The notes beneath the pieces were generated by a model. That model had not been told where the DNA came from. It made no database searches and saw only the letters and a program-made list of their open reading frames with translations. Of a stretch of 64,000 nt of DNA, positions 53,725-63,059 are shown piece by piece; the stretch's first letter is position 1, and each line of letters begins with the position of its first letter. The position numbers and the translations under genes were made by a program. Source of the DNA: Bacteroidota bacterium (GTDB lineage Bacteria > Bacteroidota > Ignavibacteria > Kryptoniales > JAKASW01). The stretch is taken from contig JAJYRM010000001.1 in the NCBI GenBank assembly GCA_021794075.1, positions 1 through 64,000 of the forward strand. Direction: 5' to 3'.

Positions 53725-56697
53725 ATGCTCGATGGTGCTAATGTCGAGCAGCAAGAAGGCGCCGGTATCTCCCAGATAGCGGCAAACATCGTTTTCTTCT
53801 TCGGGGCCGCCATCACGCTTTCATGGATGATGGGGCTGCCGCTCTTATGGTCCGAATCATGGCCCATCAGGTTGACGCGCCCAAACGCTGGACTCAGTTT
53901 CCTGATCGCCGGCCTCGCCCTCAGGCTGGTTCATGAAAACAGGATAACCGGAGAATGGAAATTCCCCGAAATCAGGCTTGAGTTTACGGTGCGAAGGACC
54001 GTCCAGGTTCTCGGGGCGCTTCTCGCGATCATCGGGATCCTCACGATTGCCGAACATCTGTTCGGATTCAACTTGCGAATCGGAACTTTCATCATATTTC
54101 AGAGATGGTTTTTGGAAATCGACGACCTAAACGCGAGAATGAGTATCGTCACCGCCCTGCAGTTCTTTCTTGCCGGCATGATGTTCATGTTTCCAGACAA
54201 AGTGATCGGAAGGGTCGCATACCCGTCGGAACTACTCGCCGTGATGCTCCTGGGCCTCTCTCTCGATTCTTTCGTGGCGTTCCTGTACATGAGCGACAGA
54301 GTGGCTGACATCCGTTCGGACGCGCCGATCCCCATCGTATCCTCAATTATGTTCTTCGTTCTCTCGGTAGGATTTCTCGCATCGAGACAAAATCGCGGAC
54401 TGGTCGCGCTTTGGTTGACAAAATATAACGGCAGCACAATTGTTCGGAAATGGCTTCCCATCTTTACAGTCGCGATAATACTGACCGGCGCCGCCGTGGA
54501 CATCTTGCAGGATTACAGGCTTCTCCAGTCGGGCGTCGCCCTTTCAATTTTCACCGTTGTCACGATTTCATTCACTGCCGTTGTAGTGATGTTCTCGGCG
54601 GTTTACCTAAACAATTTCGAAAGAGAACTTTTGCACACGAACAAGCTGTACGCGGTGCTCAGTCAGTCAAACGAAGCCATGGTCAGGACAAAGGACCGGG
54701 GTCTGCTCTTGAAATCCGTGTGCGAGACAATGACAATCTTTGGAGATTTTGCGGCATCATGGATTTGCCTTGAAGATAACGGGATCGATGTTCCAGAAGT
54801 CTATACCAGTTTGAGGCAAGGTATTCCGCCGTTCAGGGAAGAAATCGGAAAGCTGCGAGAGCTCTTCGAGTCCGATCCAATCCGCCGGGTTTTGGAGGAA
54901 AGCGAATACGTTACCATCAGTGACACGCAGAGCGACAGCCTCCACTCTTCGATAGAAGGTTTGATGAATCAGGCCGGGCTCAAGTCCATGATGATACTCA
55001 AGTTGACTAACTTCGGGGAGACATCGGGACTGATGGGCGTGTGCTCTCAGGAAACCGACTATTTCAAGGCAAAGGAAATAGATCTCATTCGCGAGGTCGC
55101 CATGAATCTTTCATTCGCGCTTGAAGGGCGACAACGCGAGGCGCAACGTCAAAGGGCCGAGGAGGCATTGAGAGACAGCGAAGAGCGGTTTCGCGAGACA
55201 TTCGAAAAAGCGGCGGTCGGGATAGTACTTATGACCCCCAGCGGGATCATCATGCGCGCGAACCCGGGATTTTGCCAGATAACCGGGTGCGAGGAATCGG
55301 AACTGACAGGGACCTCCTTCCTGGAAATAACGCATGAAGAGGAACCCGGAAGAGACAGAACTAACCTCGAGAGGATGCTGAAGGGCGAAATAGCGACATA
55401 CTCAGCCGAGAAGCGGATCATGAGAAAAGAAGGAAAGTATATATGGGTAAATCTCTCTGCCGCACTCGTGCGCGGGAATGCCGGTGAGCCACTGAATGTC
55501 ATTAGCATTATTCAGGATATATCCGAAAGGAAAGAAGCCGAAGAGTTACTGAGAAAGAGCAGGGCGCAATACCAAGAATTTTTCGAGGAAGATATTACGG
55601 CGGACTTCATTGCTACAGTCGAAGGGGAAATAACTTCTTGCAACCCCTCCTTTGCAAGAATCTTCGGCTTTTCATCCGTCGAAGAAGCGATGCAGTCGGA
55701 TGTTTTCGCACTCTATCAGAGCCCGGCGGAGCGCAAAGAATTCCTGCAGCTTCTGGAGGAGGCCAAGAAAGTGGAATATCACGAAATGACGATGAGAAAA
55801 AAGGACGGGTCGGAGATATACGTGATAAGGAGCACCTTCGGAATTTTCGACGGCCGAGGAAAACTCGTGCGGACAAAGAACTATCTCTTCGACGATACGC
55901 GAAGAAGAATTCTCGAGAGGCAAATTCTCCAGACCCAGAAGATGGAAAGTCTCGGCACTCTTGCGGGGGGAATCGCGCACGATTTCAATAACATTCTCAC
56001 GATAATCATGGGACACGCCGGCCTCTTGAAGAAAAAGGAGTTTATGGACGACCGGGTCAAGCTTAGTCTGGAAGCCATCGATTTGGCGACCAGGCGTGGC
56101 GCCGGATTAATACGCCAACTCCTCACCTTTGCAAGAAGGGAAGAGCGCACGCTCGAAAACATTGACATCAATGAAATCGTTAGGGACCTCTATAAACTCC
56201 TCGGAGAGACTTTTCCACGCCTTGTGAATATGACTCTAAAACTCGACGACAGCCTTCCGCTGATTATCGGGGACCCGAACCAGATCCACCAGGCACTGCT
56301 CAATTTATGCGTGAACGCCAGGGATGCCATGCTCGACAAGAAGGACGGAAGAACGCCGGGAGGGACACTGAGTCTTTCTACAACGCTTGTCAAAGGAAAG
56401 GATGTACGTCCTGCGTTTCCGAAGGCGATTCGCGATGAATATGTAAGGATAACCGTCGAGGATACTGGCGCCGGCATGGACAACACCACTCAGGCTCATA
56501 TCTTCGAGCCATTCTTTACTACCAAAGACTTTGGAAAAGGGACCGGACTGGGGCTTGCGACAGTTTACGGCATCATCGATGGGCATGAGGGTTTCCTAGA
56601 TGTCTCAAGCGAACAGGGCGTCGGCACGAGCTTCACCATTTATATCCCGGCCAAATCTTCAGAGCAGATAACCGAAGCTTCCGACAATAGTCAGTGA
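53725..56697 (+). CDS. Multi-PAS membrane sensor histidine kinase
   Basis: The 990-residue kinase starts with about eight membrane helices (20-300), then a GAF-like domain (about 320-470), two PAS domains (about 485-610 and 615-725), a HisKA domain with His752 in GGIAHDFNNILT, and an HATPase domain (NLCVNARDAM, DTGAGM, GTGLGLATVYGI). There is no receiver domain, so the partner regulator lies elsewhere. The membrane part resembles MASE-type sensors, but its ligand is unknown. GGAGG lies six to nine bases before the ATG. Confidence 0.92.
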   Translation: MLDGANVEQQEGAGISQIAANIVFFFGAAITLSWMMGLPLLWSESWPIRLTRPNAGLSFLIAGLALRLVHENRITGEWKFPEIRLEFTVRRTVQVLGALLAIIGILTIAEHLFGFNLRIGTFIIFQRWFLEIDDLNARMSIVTALQFFLAGMMFMFPDKVIGRVAYPSELLAVMLLGLSLDSFVAFLYMSDRVADIRSDAPIPIVSSIMFFVLSVGFLASRQNRGLVALWLTKYNGSTIVRKWLPIFTVAIILTGAAVDILQDYRLLQSGVALSIFTVVTISFTAVVVMFSAVYLNNFERELLHTNKLYAVLSQSNEAMVRTKDRGLLLKSVCETMTIFGDFAASWICLEDNGIDVPEVYTSLRQGIPPFREEIGKLRELFESDPIRRVLEESEYVTISDTQSDSLHSSIEGLMNQAGLKSMMILKLTNFGETSGLMGVCSQETDYFKAKEIDLIREVAMNLSFALEGRQREAQRQRAEEALRDSEERFRETFEKAAVGIVLMTPSGIIMRANPGFCQITGCEESELTGTSFLEITHEEEPGRDRTNLERMLKGEIATYSAEKRIMRKEGKYIWVNLSAALVRGNAGEPLNVISIIQDISERKEAEELLRKSRAQYQEFFEEDITADFIATVEGEITSCNPSFARIFGFSSVEEAMQSDVFALYQSPAERKEFLQLLEEAKKVEYHEMTMRKKDGSEIYVIRSTFGIFDGRGKLVRTKNYLFDDTRRRILERQILQTQKMESLGTLAGGIAHDFNNILTIIMGHAGLLKKKEFMDDRVKLSLEAIDLATRRGAGLIRQLLTFARREERTLENIDINEIVRDLYKLLGETFPRLVNMTLKLDDSLPLIIGDPNQIHQALLNLCVNARDAMLDKKDGRTPGGTLSLSTTLVKGKDVRPAFPKAIRDEYVRITVEDTGAGMDNTTQAHIFEPFFTTKDFGKGTGLGLATVYGIIDGHEGFLDVSSEQGVGTSFTIYIPAKSSEQITEASDNSQ

Positions 56698-56784
56698 CTG
56701 ATAGTTAATTCATCCAACCGACCCATTGCTCGGTGGAGGCGCTGAAAAAGATGAGAGGGATACTGATTCAGTAAAGTTATGAGA

Positions 56785-56830
56785 AACCGCGACTCGCCTT
56801 TTTGTTCAATAACGAAGGCGAATCGCGGTT
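56785..56830. terminator. Shared terminator between convergent kinase and peptidase genes
   Basis: AACCGCGACTCGCCTT and AAGGCGAATCGCGGTT form a 16-base-pair stem with one mismatch around a 14-base loop. It lies 87 bases after the kinase stop and 14 bases after the peptidase stop on the other strand, so it can end both transcripts. Confidence 0.8.
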
Positions 56831-56843
56831 GTCAGAAGTCCGT

Positions 56844-58814
56844 CTACTTTCCTACCCAAACATTGTTTGACGGATTTACATCAGGAAGGACTTTATTGGG
56901 ATCAACTATTACCGAGTCGATTGGACTTGTCGAATCGTAATGTAATGTGTATATGCCGCTCGTTTCCCAGATCTCGACGGGAAGATTGATTCTGCCCACC
57001 TCTCCGTTCGACTGCTTCACCTCAACAGTTACCGGCATCACCATCTGATCCTTGTTCTGAAGCGTGATGAGCGAACCTTTTGACGGATTACCGTCGACAT
57101 AACTAACGCTGTCCACAGCTTGATCGAGCTTATAGTTCTTGACGAACCATTCTTTCCAGAACCAGTTGAGATTTTCTCCAGAGGCATCGTTCATCGTTCT
57201 AAAGAAATCTTCCGGAGACGGATGTTTATAAGCCCACCGACGTATGTATGTTCGGAAGGCGTAGTCGAATCGCTTATGGCCCAGCACGTATTCGCGAAGC
57301 ATATACAGACCGAGTGCGGTCTTGTAATACTCGAGCGTATGAAGATAGCGCCCGGGGATCGCGTCGGCGTACGATATTATTGGCTGTGACTTCGGGTTCA
57401 GGAGGTAGGGGACGATATCGCGAGCTGGATTCTTTGCCTCAGGATCGAATTCACCGTCGCGTTTCGGCGCGTACTCGCCGTGGTTGAACTGGTCCGAAGC
57501 ATATATGTCTATGAACGTGTTAAATCCTTCGTCCATCCACGCATTCTGACGTTCGTTCGAGCCAACTATCATCGGAAACCAGTTGTGTCCCAGCTCGTGC
57601 GCCGTCACTGCCCAGAGCGTCTTCCCCGTCATTCCCCACCAACAGAAAACGATGCCGGGATATTCCATCCCTCCAACAGGTCCGGCGACGTTTATCGCGG
57701 CCGGATATGGATAGACATACCAGTCTTTTGAGAAAATTTCTATGCTCGCCTTGGTATACTCGGTGGACCTTCCCCATGCCGAATCGGACGCGCTCTCGAT
57801 CGGGTACACGGATTCGGCGAGAGATTTCTTCCCGCCCGGCAAATTGATCCTTGCCGCGTCCCAAATGTACGCGCGCGAACACGCCCACACGGCATCACGC
57901 GCATGATCCATTCTGAAGTGCCACGTCAGCATTCCCTTTTCCGTCGGACGCGTCTCCGGTTTACCGATCTCTTCCGGAGAAACAATGTAGACTCTCTTAT
58001 CGCTCTTCCGCGCCTCATCGATTCTCCTCCGTTCCTTCGCAGTGAGGACACTTTGAGGATTTAGCAGAACTCCCGACCCGACCACGATTTGGTCCGCCGG
58101 AACGGTCACGCTGTAATCGAAGTTACCGTATTCGCAGTAAAACTCGCCGTCTCCCAGGAAAGGAAGGCTGTTCCAGCCATTCAGGTCATCGAACACTTCC
58201 ATTCGCGGGTACCACTGGGCGATCTCATAAATCGTCCCGTTCTTCGAGCGCATCCATCCTGTCCTGCCATATCCAGCCGGCGGCACGACGAAAGAGTATC
58301 TGATTATGATTCCGAGCTTGCCGCCCCTGGCGGGTATCGGACGCTCGAGCCTGATCTGCATGCGTGTGTCGTTGACAAGATAGTCCGCACGCGAAGTCTT
58401 CCCGTTCTGAATGATCTTGACGGATGAGATGCTGTCGCCCCCGTAGAAAGTCCGCGGAGCGTTGCCGCTTACAAGGACTCCGCGCGATCCTTTGGCAAGC
58501 TGGTTCTGCTCGACCTGGAGCCAAACATAGTGGAGCTCGTTCGGACTGTTGTTGGTATAAGTTATCTTGACTGTTCCCGTGATCGTCTTGGTGGTAGTGT
58601 CAAGAGCCGCCGCGATTTCGTAATCGGCGCGGTTCTGCCAGTAGCCAGGTCCTGGGGCGCCGTTAGCGCTCCGGTAAATCGAGCTTCCGTTTGCGTCGAA
58701 GTTTGGATCGAACACCTTATGCGGGTCGTACCCACCGCTGGCTTGCGAGAAGGCTTTCGAGACCGGGACGACGAGGCAGAAAATGAGGAACAGTACCGTA
58801 AAGTTTTGTTTCAT
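56844..58814 (-). CDS. Secreted M1-family zinc aminopeptidase
   Basis: The protein of 656 residues has a signal peptide (hydrophobic [20 protein letters not shown]). GGMEYP at 381-386 is the substrate-binding motif, and His406, His410 (HELGHNWF) and Glu429 form the zinc site. It trims peptides from their N-termini outside the cytoplasm. ATG 58814 has AAAGG seven bases upstream; a GTG 27 bases earlier is not needed. The C-terminal domain is shorter than in PepN. Confidence 0.92.
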   Translation of the reverse strand: MKQNFTVLFLIFCLVVPVSKAFSQASGGYDPHKVFDPNFDANGSSIYRSANGAPGPGYWQNRADYEIAAALDTTTKTITGTVKITYTNNSPNELHYVWLQVEQNQLAKGSRGVLVSGNAPRTFYGGDSISSVKIIQNGKTSRADYLVNDTRMQIRLERPIPARGGKLGIIIRYSFVVPPAGYGRTGWMRSKNGTIYEIAQWYPRMEVFDDLNGWNSLPFLGDGEFYCEYGNFDYSVTVPADQIVVGSGVLLNPQSVLTAKERRRIDEARKSDKRVYIVSPEEIGKPETRPTEKGMLTWHFRMDHARDAVWACSRAYIWDAARINLPGGKKSLAESVYPIESASDSAWGRSTEYTKASIEIFSKDWYVYPYPAAINVAGPVGGMEYPGIVFCWWGMTGKTLWAVTAHELGHNWFPMIVGSNERQNAWMDEGFNTFIDIYASDQFNHGEYAPKRDGEFDPEAKNPARDIVPYLLNPKSQPIISYADAIPGRYLHTLEYYKTALGLYMLREYVLGHKRFDYAFRTYIRRWAYKHPSPEDFFRTMNDASGENLNWFWKEWFVKNYKLDQAVDSVSYVDGNPSKGSLITLQNKDQMVMPVTVEVKQSNGEVGRINLPVEIWETSGIYTLHYDSTSPIDSVIVDPNKVLPDVNPSNNVWVGK

Positions 58815-59081
58815 TTGGGATGCCTTTAAGATGTTTTTCACATTTCAAAAAAAAGAAACGCTTATCAAGCAACTTTATTTTAGGGGCACGTAAGTCTATT
58901 TATGAACTCAATCTCGATGGAGCGAGACAATTTGTTTTCAAAAATATACCTTCGGAGGAAGCGAAAGGCAAAAACACGCGGAACATTTCCATTTTCGGCT
59001 AAGACAACCTTGAGTCTTGAAACATGCCACGGCAGGCTTGGATTCGTTATTAACCGGTACTAAATTCAGCGGACAACGACC

Positions 59082-61523
59082 ATGAAACGATCAGCCATAT
59101 TTCTCGCGGCGGCAGCAATCGCCGGTATTGTTCTCTTCATTGCTTTAATCCCAAGGTATTCAATCCTTTATTCGATAGACAGCAGACTGGACCGCGGCCA
59201 GGCCATCAGCTACTCGAAAAAGATAGCGGAGAGGGTCGGAGTGAAACTCCCTTCGAACCTGATGCAGAACACGACTTTCTCGGCTGAAGGTGTCTCGCTC
59301 GCGTATTCGAGGTCGAAGGTGGGTACGTATCGTACGAATGAGGCGGTAAGGTCCGATTCGCTTCCTCTCAATTACTGGGATGTGCTGTGGTTCGACCCCG
59401 CGAAGCAATCGGTAAACGGGACGATGTTTGAAGCGGAGATCTCAGCCGGAGGAAAACTGACGGAATACAGGCGCTTCGTCCCGGACACCGCTTCAGGCAT
59501 CGTTCTCCAAGGAAACGTTGCTCTGGCAAACTTCAGCAAATTCTGGAAAGACCACGATCTTTCACGGCTGACCGGGGTGTCTCTTTCAAGACTGAAGCTG
59601 AGCGCGTCCGAGCCGGTCGTCCTGGAACACAGGCAGGACTGGTCGCTGACGTTTTCAAACGACAGCACCGCGATACCGGGCTTGAAAGAGGAGTTGAAAG
59701 CGAGGCTCGATGGGAACGAAGTTACGAGCCTGGACATCAGGTACCGCCCTCCGGAACAGTTCAGGATCGACTACGCCGCGAAGTCTTATCCTTATGTCTT
59801 CCTGACGTTCATATCATGGATCGCGATGTTCCTGTTCTTTGCGGTGGGGCTTGTTATCTTCCTTAAGAGGTACAATGAAGGTGAAGCGGGCATAGGATCG
59901 TCACTCTTCGTAAGCATCGCCTTCTACGTTACTTCAGCCATCGCAATGGCACTTTCCTTCCCGTCCCTTGGGAAAGGCCTGGGGATCGGTACGATGAATA
60001 TCTTTTACTTGACGCTTATCGTTTCAGGCATCATCTTCCTCCTCTGGCTTCCGCTGGTTTCAATACTCACATTTTCGTCATGGGGTGTGGGAGAATCGTC
60101 CGCTCGTGCGATATGGCCTGAGAAGCTTCACTCGTTCGACGCCGCGTCCCACTTCAAGATCTTCAACGAAAAGCTTGGCGGATCGGTATTGCGCGGTTAC
60201 GCCTATGGCGGGATGTTTCTCGGCCTGTACGCCCTCCTGCATCCGCTCCTTCGCTTACATGAATATCCTGGCGAGTTCATGGGTGGCGGTACGCCGCTGG
60301 ATTCATTCGTTCCTTCGGTGAAGGTGCTCGCAGATGCTTTCGCGATGGCGCTCTTCAGCGAGACATTCTCGAGATTGGGAATACTCTCATTCTTTGGGCG
60401 AAAGAAATTAGGCAAAGGGATCGCCGCCTCTTTGATACTCTTCTTTCCCGTGCTTTTCTATCCGATGCCGTTCGGTGAATATGGTGTTATCGCGGAGATA
60501 TTGTTCTGCATAGCACTCTCCGCAGCATTCATATGGCTCTTCCTGAAATATGACTTCATAACGGTTTTGGTTGCCGGTACGATCTTCTGTTCCGCCCAGG
60601 GGCTGATACCCATATTCTCGTCTTCAAACGCTTACTTCCAGACGAACTCCCTAATCGCGATCGTATTGTTCGTACTGCCGGTTCTCATATCGTTAGTCGC
60701 CTTGTGGCGAAAGCAGGCTTTCGAGCTGACGGTGGACTTGATGCCTGCGCACATCCGCCGGATCAGCGAACGAGAGCGTATGGCGAAGGAGCTGGAGATC
60801 GCGAAGAACGTACAGAACAACCTCCTTCCTAGAACAACGCCGTCTGTTCCACGGCTGGAGTTCGGCGGGATGTGCATTCCAGCGCTAGAAGTCGGCGGCG
60901 ACTATTACGACTTCGTGCAGATGCACGGAGGTCTCATCGGAACCGCAATCGCGGACGTGTCAGGGAAAGGATTGCCCGCTGCGATATACATGACACTTAC
61001 GAAAGGCGCCTTGCTCGCGTCAGCTGAAGATCAGCCATCACCAAGAAGGGTACTTAACAAGATCAACCAGATAGTGTACCATTCCATTTCCCGAGGCACC
61101 TTCATAAGCATGATCTACGCGGTCATTGACCCCAGGACACATAAGGTGAAATTTTCCCGCGCAGGACACAATCCGCTCGCCTTGTTCTCATCGAATTCGA
61201 CTTCTGCGAAACTCTTCACGCCAAACGGCCTGGCCCTCGGACTTGACGACGGAGAGAAGTTCGACTCGACGCTCGAAGAAATGGAGATAGCCTTGATGCC
61301 TGGCGACGCGCTGGTATTCTACACCGACGGTTTCACAGAGGCTATGGATTCCGAATCCAACGAGTTCGGCGAAGAGAGGCTTGTCCAGCTTATCGAATCG
61401 GCACGCCATCTCCCGGTAAAAGAGATGATCGCGAAGATAGATTCCGGCGTCAGGAAGTTTGTCGGCGGCGCACCCCAGCACGACGACATGACCATGGTGG
61501 TGATCAAAGTAAAAGCGGAATAA
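59082..61523 (+). CDS. Membrane-bound PP2C-type serine phosphatase (RsbU/SpoIIE-like)
   Basis: The 813-residue protein has an N-terminal helix, an exported region of about 200 residues, then about nine to ten membrane helices (roughly 235-560). A coiled linker (RERMAKELEIAKNVQNNLLPRT) leads to a C-terminal PP2C domain with VGGDYYDF, ADVSGKGLPAA, SRAGHNPLALF, FYTDGFTEAMD and QHDDMTMVVIK. The acidic metal ligands are all there. It probably dephosphorylates an anti-sigma-factor antagonist in response to an envelope signal. No partner gene is adjacent. Confidence 0.9.
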   Translation: MKRSAIFLAAAAIAGIVLFIALIPRYSILYSIDSRLDRGQAISYSKKIAERVGVKLPSNLMQNTTFSAEGVSLAYSRSKVGTYRTNEAVRSDSLPLNYWDVLWFDPAKQSVNGTMFEAEISAGGKLTEYRRFVPDTASGIVLQGNVALANFSKFWKDHDLSRLTGVSLSRLKLSASEPVVLEHRQDWSLTFSNDSTAIPGLKEELKARLDGNEVTSLDIRYRPPEQFRIDYAAKSYPYVFLTFISWIAMFLFFAVGLVIFLKRYNEGEAGIGSSLFVSIAFYVTSAIAMALSFPSLGKGLGIGTMNIFYLTLIVSGIIFLLWLPLVSILTFSSWGVGESSARAIWPEKLHSFDAASHFKIFNEKLGGSVLRGYAYGGMFLGLYALLHPLLRLHEYPGEFMGGGTPLDSFVPSVKVLADAFAMALFSETFSRLGILSFFGRKKLGKGIAASLILFFPVLFYPMPFGEYGVIAEILFCIALSAAFIWLFLKYDFITVLVAGTIFCSAQGLIPIFSSSNAYFQTNSLIAIVLFVLPVLISLVALWRKQAFELTVDLMPAHIRRISERERMAKELEIAKNVQNNLLPRTTPSVPRLEFGGMCIPALEVGGDYYDFVQMHGGLIGTAIADVSGKGLPAAIYMTLTKGALLASAEDQPSPRRVLNKINQIVYHSISRGTFISMIYAVIDPRTHKVKFSRAGHNPLALFSSNSTSAKLFTPNGLALGLDDGEKFDSTLEEMEIALMPGDALVFYTDGFTEAMDSESNEFGEERLVQLIESARHLPVKEMIAKIDSGVRKFVGGAPQHDDMTMVVIKVKAE

Positions 61524-61851
61524 TGGGATAGTACTGACTTGGCGATGCGTGAGGCTGGAAAATCTCAAGCAGCCCCGTATGGGCGAAATGATTATAAAAT
61601 AATATCCGTCCGCAATACTAAACCACGAAGGGGTGACATAGTCACAGGATGTGGGTGATGGAACAGTGGAACAATGCAATAGAGGAAAGTTGGATAAATG
61701 GATTTGCGGAATTTGAAACGCAGATGGTGCCATTAAGCCGCGTAGCGGCGACATGTTTGCAGAAAGACACACCACTCAGTACGTTGAGCCTCTTTGGGGG
61801 CAACTCGTTTTCAGAAGAGCGAACTGCGACTCACCTTCATGGAAGAGAATC
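61524..61851. other. Intergenic region between convergent phosphatase and inositol-phosphatase-like genes
   Basis: About 330 bases with no gene I can support. The short plus frame at 61649-61927 reaches into the opposite gene and has no motif. I see no strong terminator hairpin with a T run. Confidence 0.5.
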
Positions 61852-62625
61852 TCAGGAGATGAGTCGTAGCTTCTCGAGCAACGCCGCATGCAAGTACGGA
61901 TTCGCCGCCAGCGCGGTCTTGGCGTAAACCGTCGCGTTCCCTTCGAAGTCCGTGAAGATCCCACCAGCCTCTTCGATGATCGGCTTTATCGCCGCGACAT
62001 CCCACGGGCTCACTATCGGATCGAGCATAGCTTCGGCCTCCCCTTCGGCTACAAAGGTATATCCGAAGCAGTCACCGAAACCTCGATCATGGTACGACAG
62101 ATTCGTGATGTCAAGGAAGCCCTTTTCGTACTTCGTCCCGAGGAAGTATTTCAAGCCTCCATACACGATGGACGATTTCTCGAGTTCCTTCAGCTTACTT
62201 ACCCTGATCCTTTTACCGTTGCAGAAGGCTCCGTGTTTTCTGGAAGCGTAGTAAGTCTTTTTCAAAGCGGGCAGCGACATGATGCCGGCAATAATTTCAC
62301 CTTCGTGTTCCAGGCCACACAGCGTACCCCAGTAAGGTATGCCGCGCGTGAAGTTCCTGGTGCCGTCGATCGGATCTATGATCCACCGGTACTCATGCCC
62401 TTCTGAATTATCGCCGAACTCTTCACCGAAAAATCCGTGCTCGGGAAATTTCTTCGAAAGCTCTCCGATGAGAAATTTCTCGCATGACTTGTCCGCGATC
62501 GTAACCGGACTCTTGTCCGATTTGTAGTCGACGCGGAATTTTGAGCGGAAGTATTTGAGCGTGATACGCTCGGAGGCCTTGACAACCTTCAGAGCATATT
62601 CAAGTTCTTTCTGATGTGATTTCAA
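61852..62625 (-). CDS. Inositol monophosphatase-family phosphatase, HisN-like
   Basis: The 257-residue enzyme shows the family's metal and phosphate motifs: GEEFG, DPIDGTRNFTRGIPYWGT and SPWDVAAIKPIIEEAGG. The FTRGIPYW segment and ALEYALKV-type start fit histidinol-phosphate phosphatases of the HisN type, but a general inositol-phosphatase role is possible. No ATG exists near the start. TTG at 62625, just past a hairpin, gives the normal length; a frame to 62661 would run through that hairpin. Confidence 0.85.
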   Translation of the reverse strand: MKSHQKELEYALKVVKASERITLKYFRSKFRVDYKSDKSPVTIADKSCEKFLIGELSKKFPEHGFFGEEFGDNSEGHEYRWIIDPIDGTRNFTRGIPYWGTLCGLEHEGEIIAGIMSLPALKKTYYASRKHGAFCNGKRIRVSKLKELEKSSIVYGGLKYFLGTKYEKGFLDITNLSYHDRGFGDCFGYTFVAEGEAEAMLDPIVSPWDVAAIKPIIEEAGGIFTDFEGNATVYAKTALAANPYLHAALLEKLRLIS

Positions 62626-62635
62626 TGTGACGTTT

Positions 62636-62669
62636 AAAGCCGGTTCCCTTTTTAACACCAACCGGCTTT
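62636..62669 (-). terminator. Hairpin after the Lys-rich small gene
   Basis: AAAGCCGGTT and AACCGGCTTT form a ten-base-pair stem with a 14-base loop. It begins ten bases after the stop of the small basic gene on the minus strand and ends ten bases before the TTG of the phosphatase gene. Confidence 0.7.
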
Positions 62670-62679
62670 AGTCTCCCAT

Positions 62680-62796
62680 TTATGCCTGTGTCGCTTTAGC
62701 TTTGGCAGCGGCTGCGCGGCGTGCCCGGGTTTTGGCCTTCAGCTTCTTTACTTTTTGGTGATGCTTCTTTTTGGCAACTTTTGTCTTCTTGTTCAT
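62680..62796 (-). CDS. Tiny Lys/Ala-rich basic protein
   Basis: The 38-residue protein MNKKTKVAKKKHHQKVKKL is followed by an Ala/Lys/Arg tail. It has GGAG five bases before its ATG and a terminator hairpin just after its stop, so it looks like a genuine small gene. The charge suggests rRNA or DNA binding, as in small ribosomal-type or histone-like proteins. I cannot assign it to a named family. Confidence 0.65.
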   Translation of the reverse strand: MNKKTKVAKKKHHQKVKKLKAKTRARRAAAAKAKATQA

Positions 62797-62835
62797 CTCT
62801 ACTCCTTGTTCGTTTTTTGTTTGTTGAAAAATCTC

Positions 62836-63048
62836 TTACGGCTCGCTGCACGAATGGAAGAAGCCGCACTTCGGGCAAACGTATCTGCAGCGAAATGTCT
62901 CCAGCCTCGTTCCGCAATTATCGCAGTAGTTCCAGTACTCGTTATCTGAGACTTCATTTGATGGCGCACTTAAACCAGGCTGGACCATTTGCCGCTCCGC
63001 CTCATTCTCATTTGGCGCAGGTTCGCTTTTTGTTTCGTGATTTGGCAT
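62836..63048 (-). CDS. Small zinc-ribbon protein
   Basis: The 70-residue protein has a hydrophilic, Glu/Pro-rich first half and a C-terminal zinc ribbon: CDNCGTRLETFRCRYVCPKCGFFHSC with two CxxC pairs and extra cysteines. ATG 63048 lies 11 bases past the stop of the sialidase-like gene; an extension to 63111 would overlap that gene. Its role is unknown; nucleic-acid or metal binding is the usual role of such ribbons. Confidence 0.65.
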   Translation of the reverse strand: MPNHETKSEPAPNENEAERQMVQPGLSAPSNEVSDNEYWNYCDNCGTRLETFRCRYVCPKCGFFHSCSEP

Positions 63049-63059
63049 TCGGACACTGC

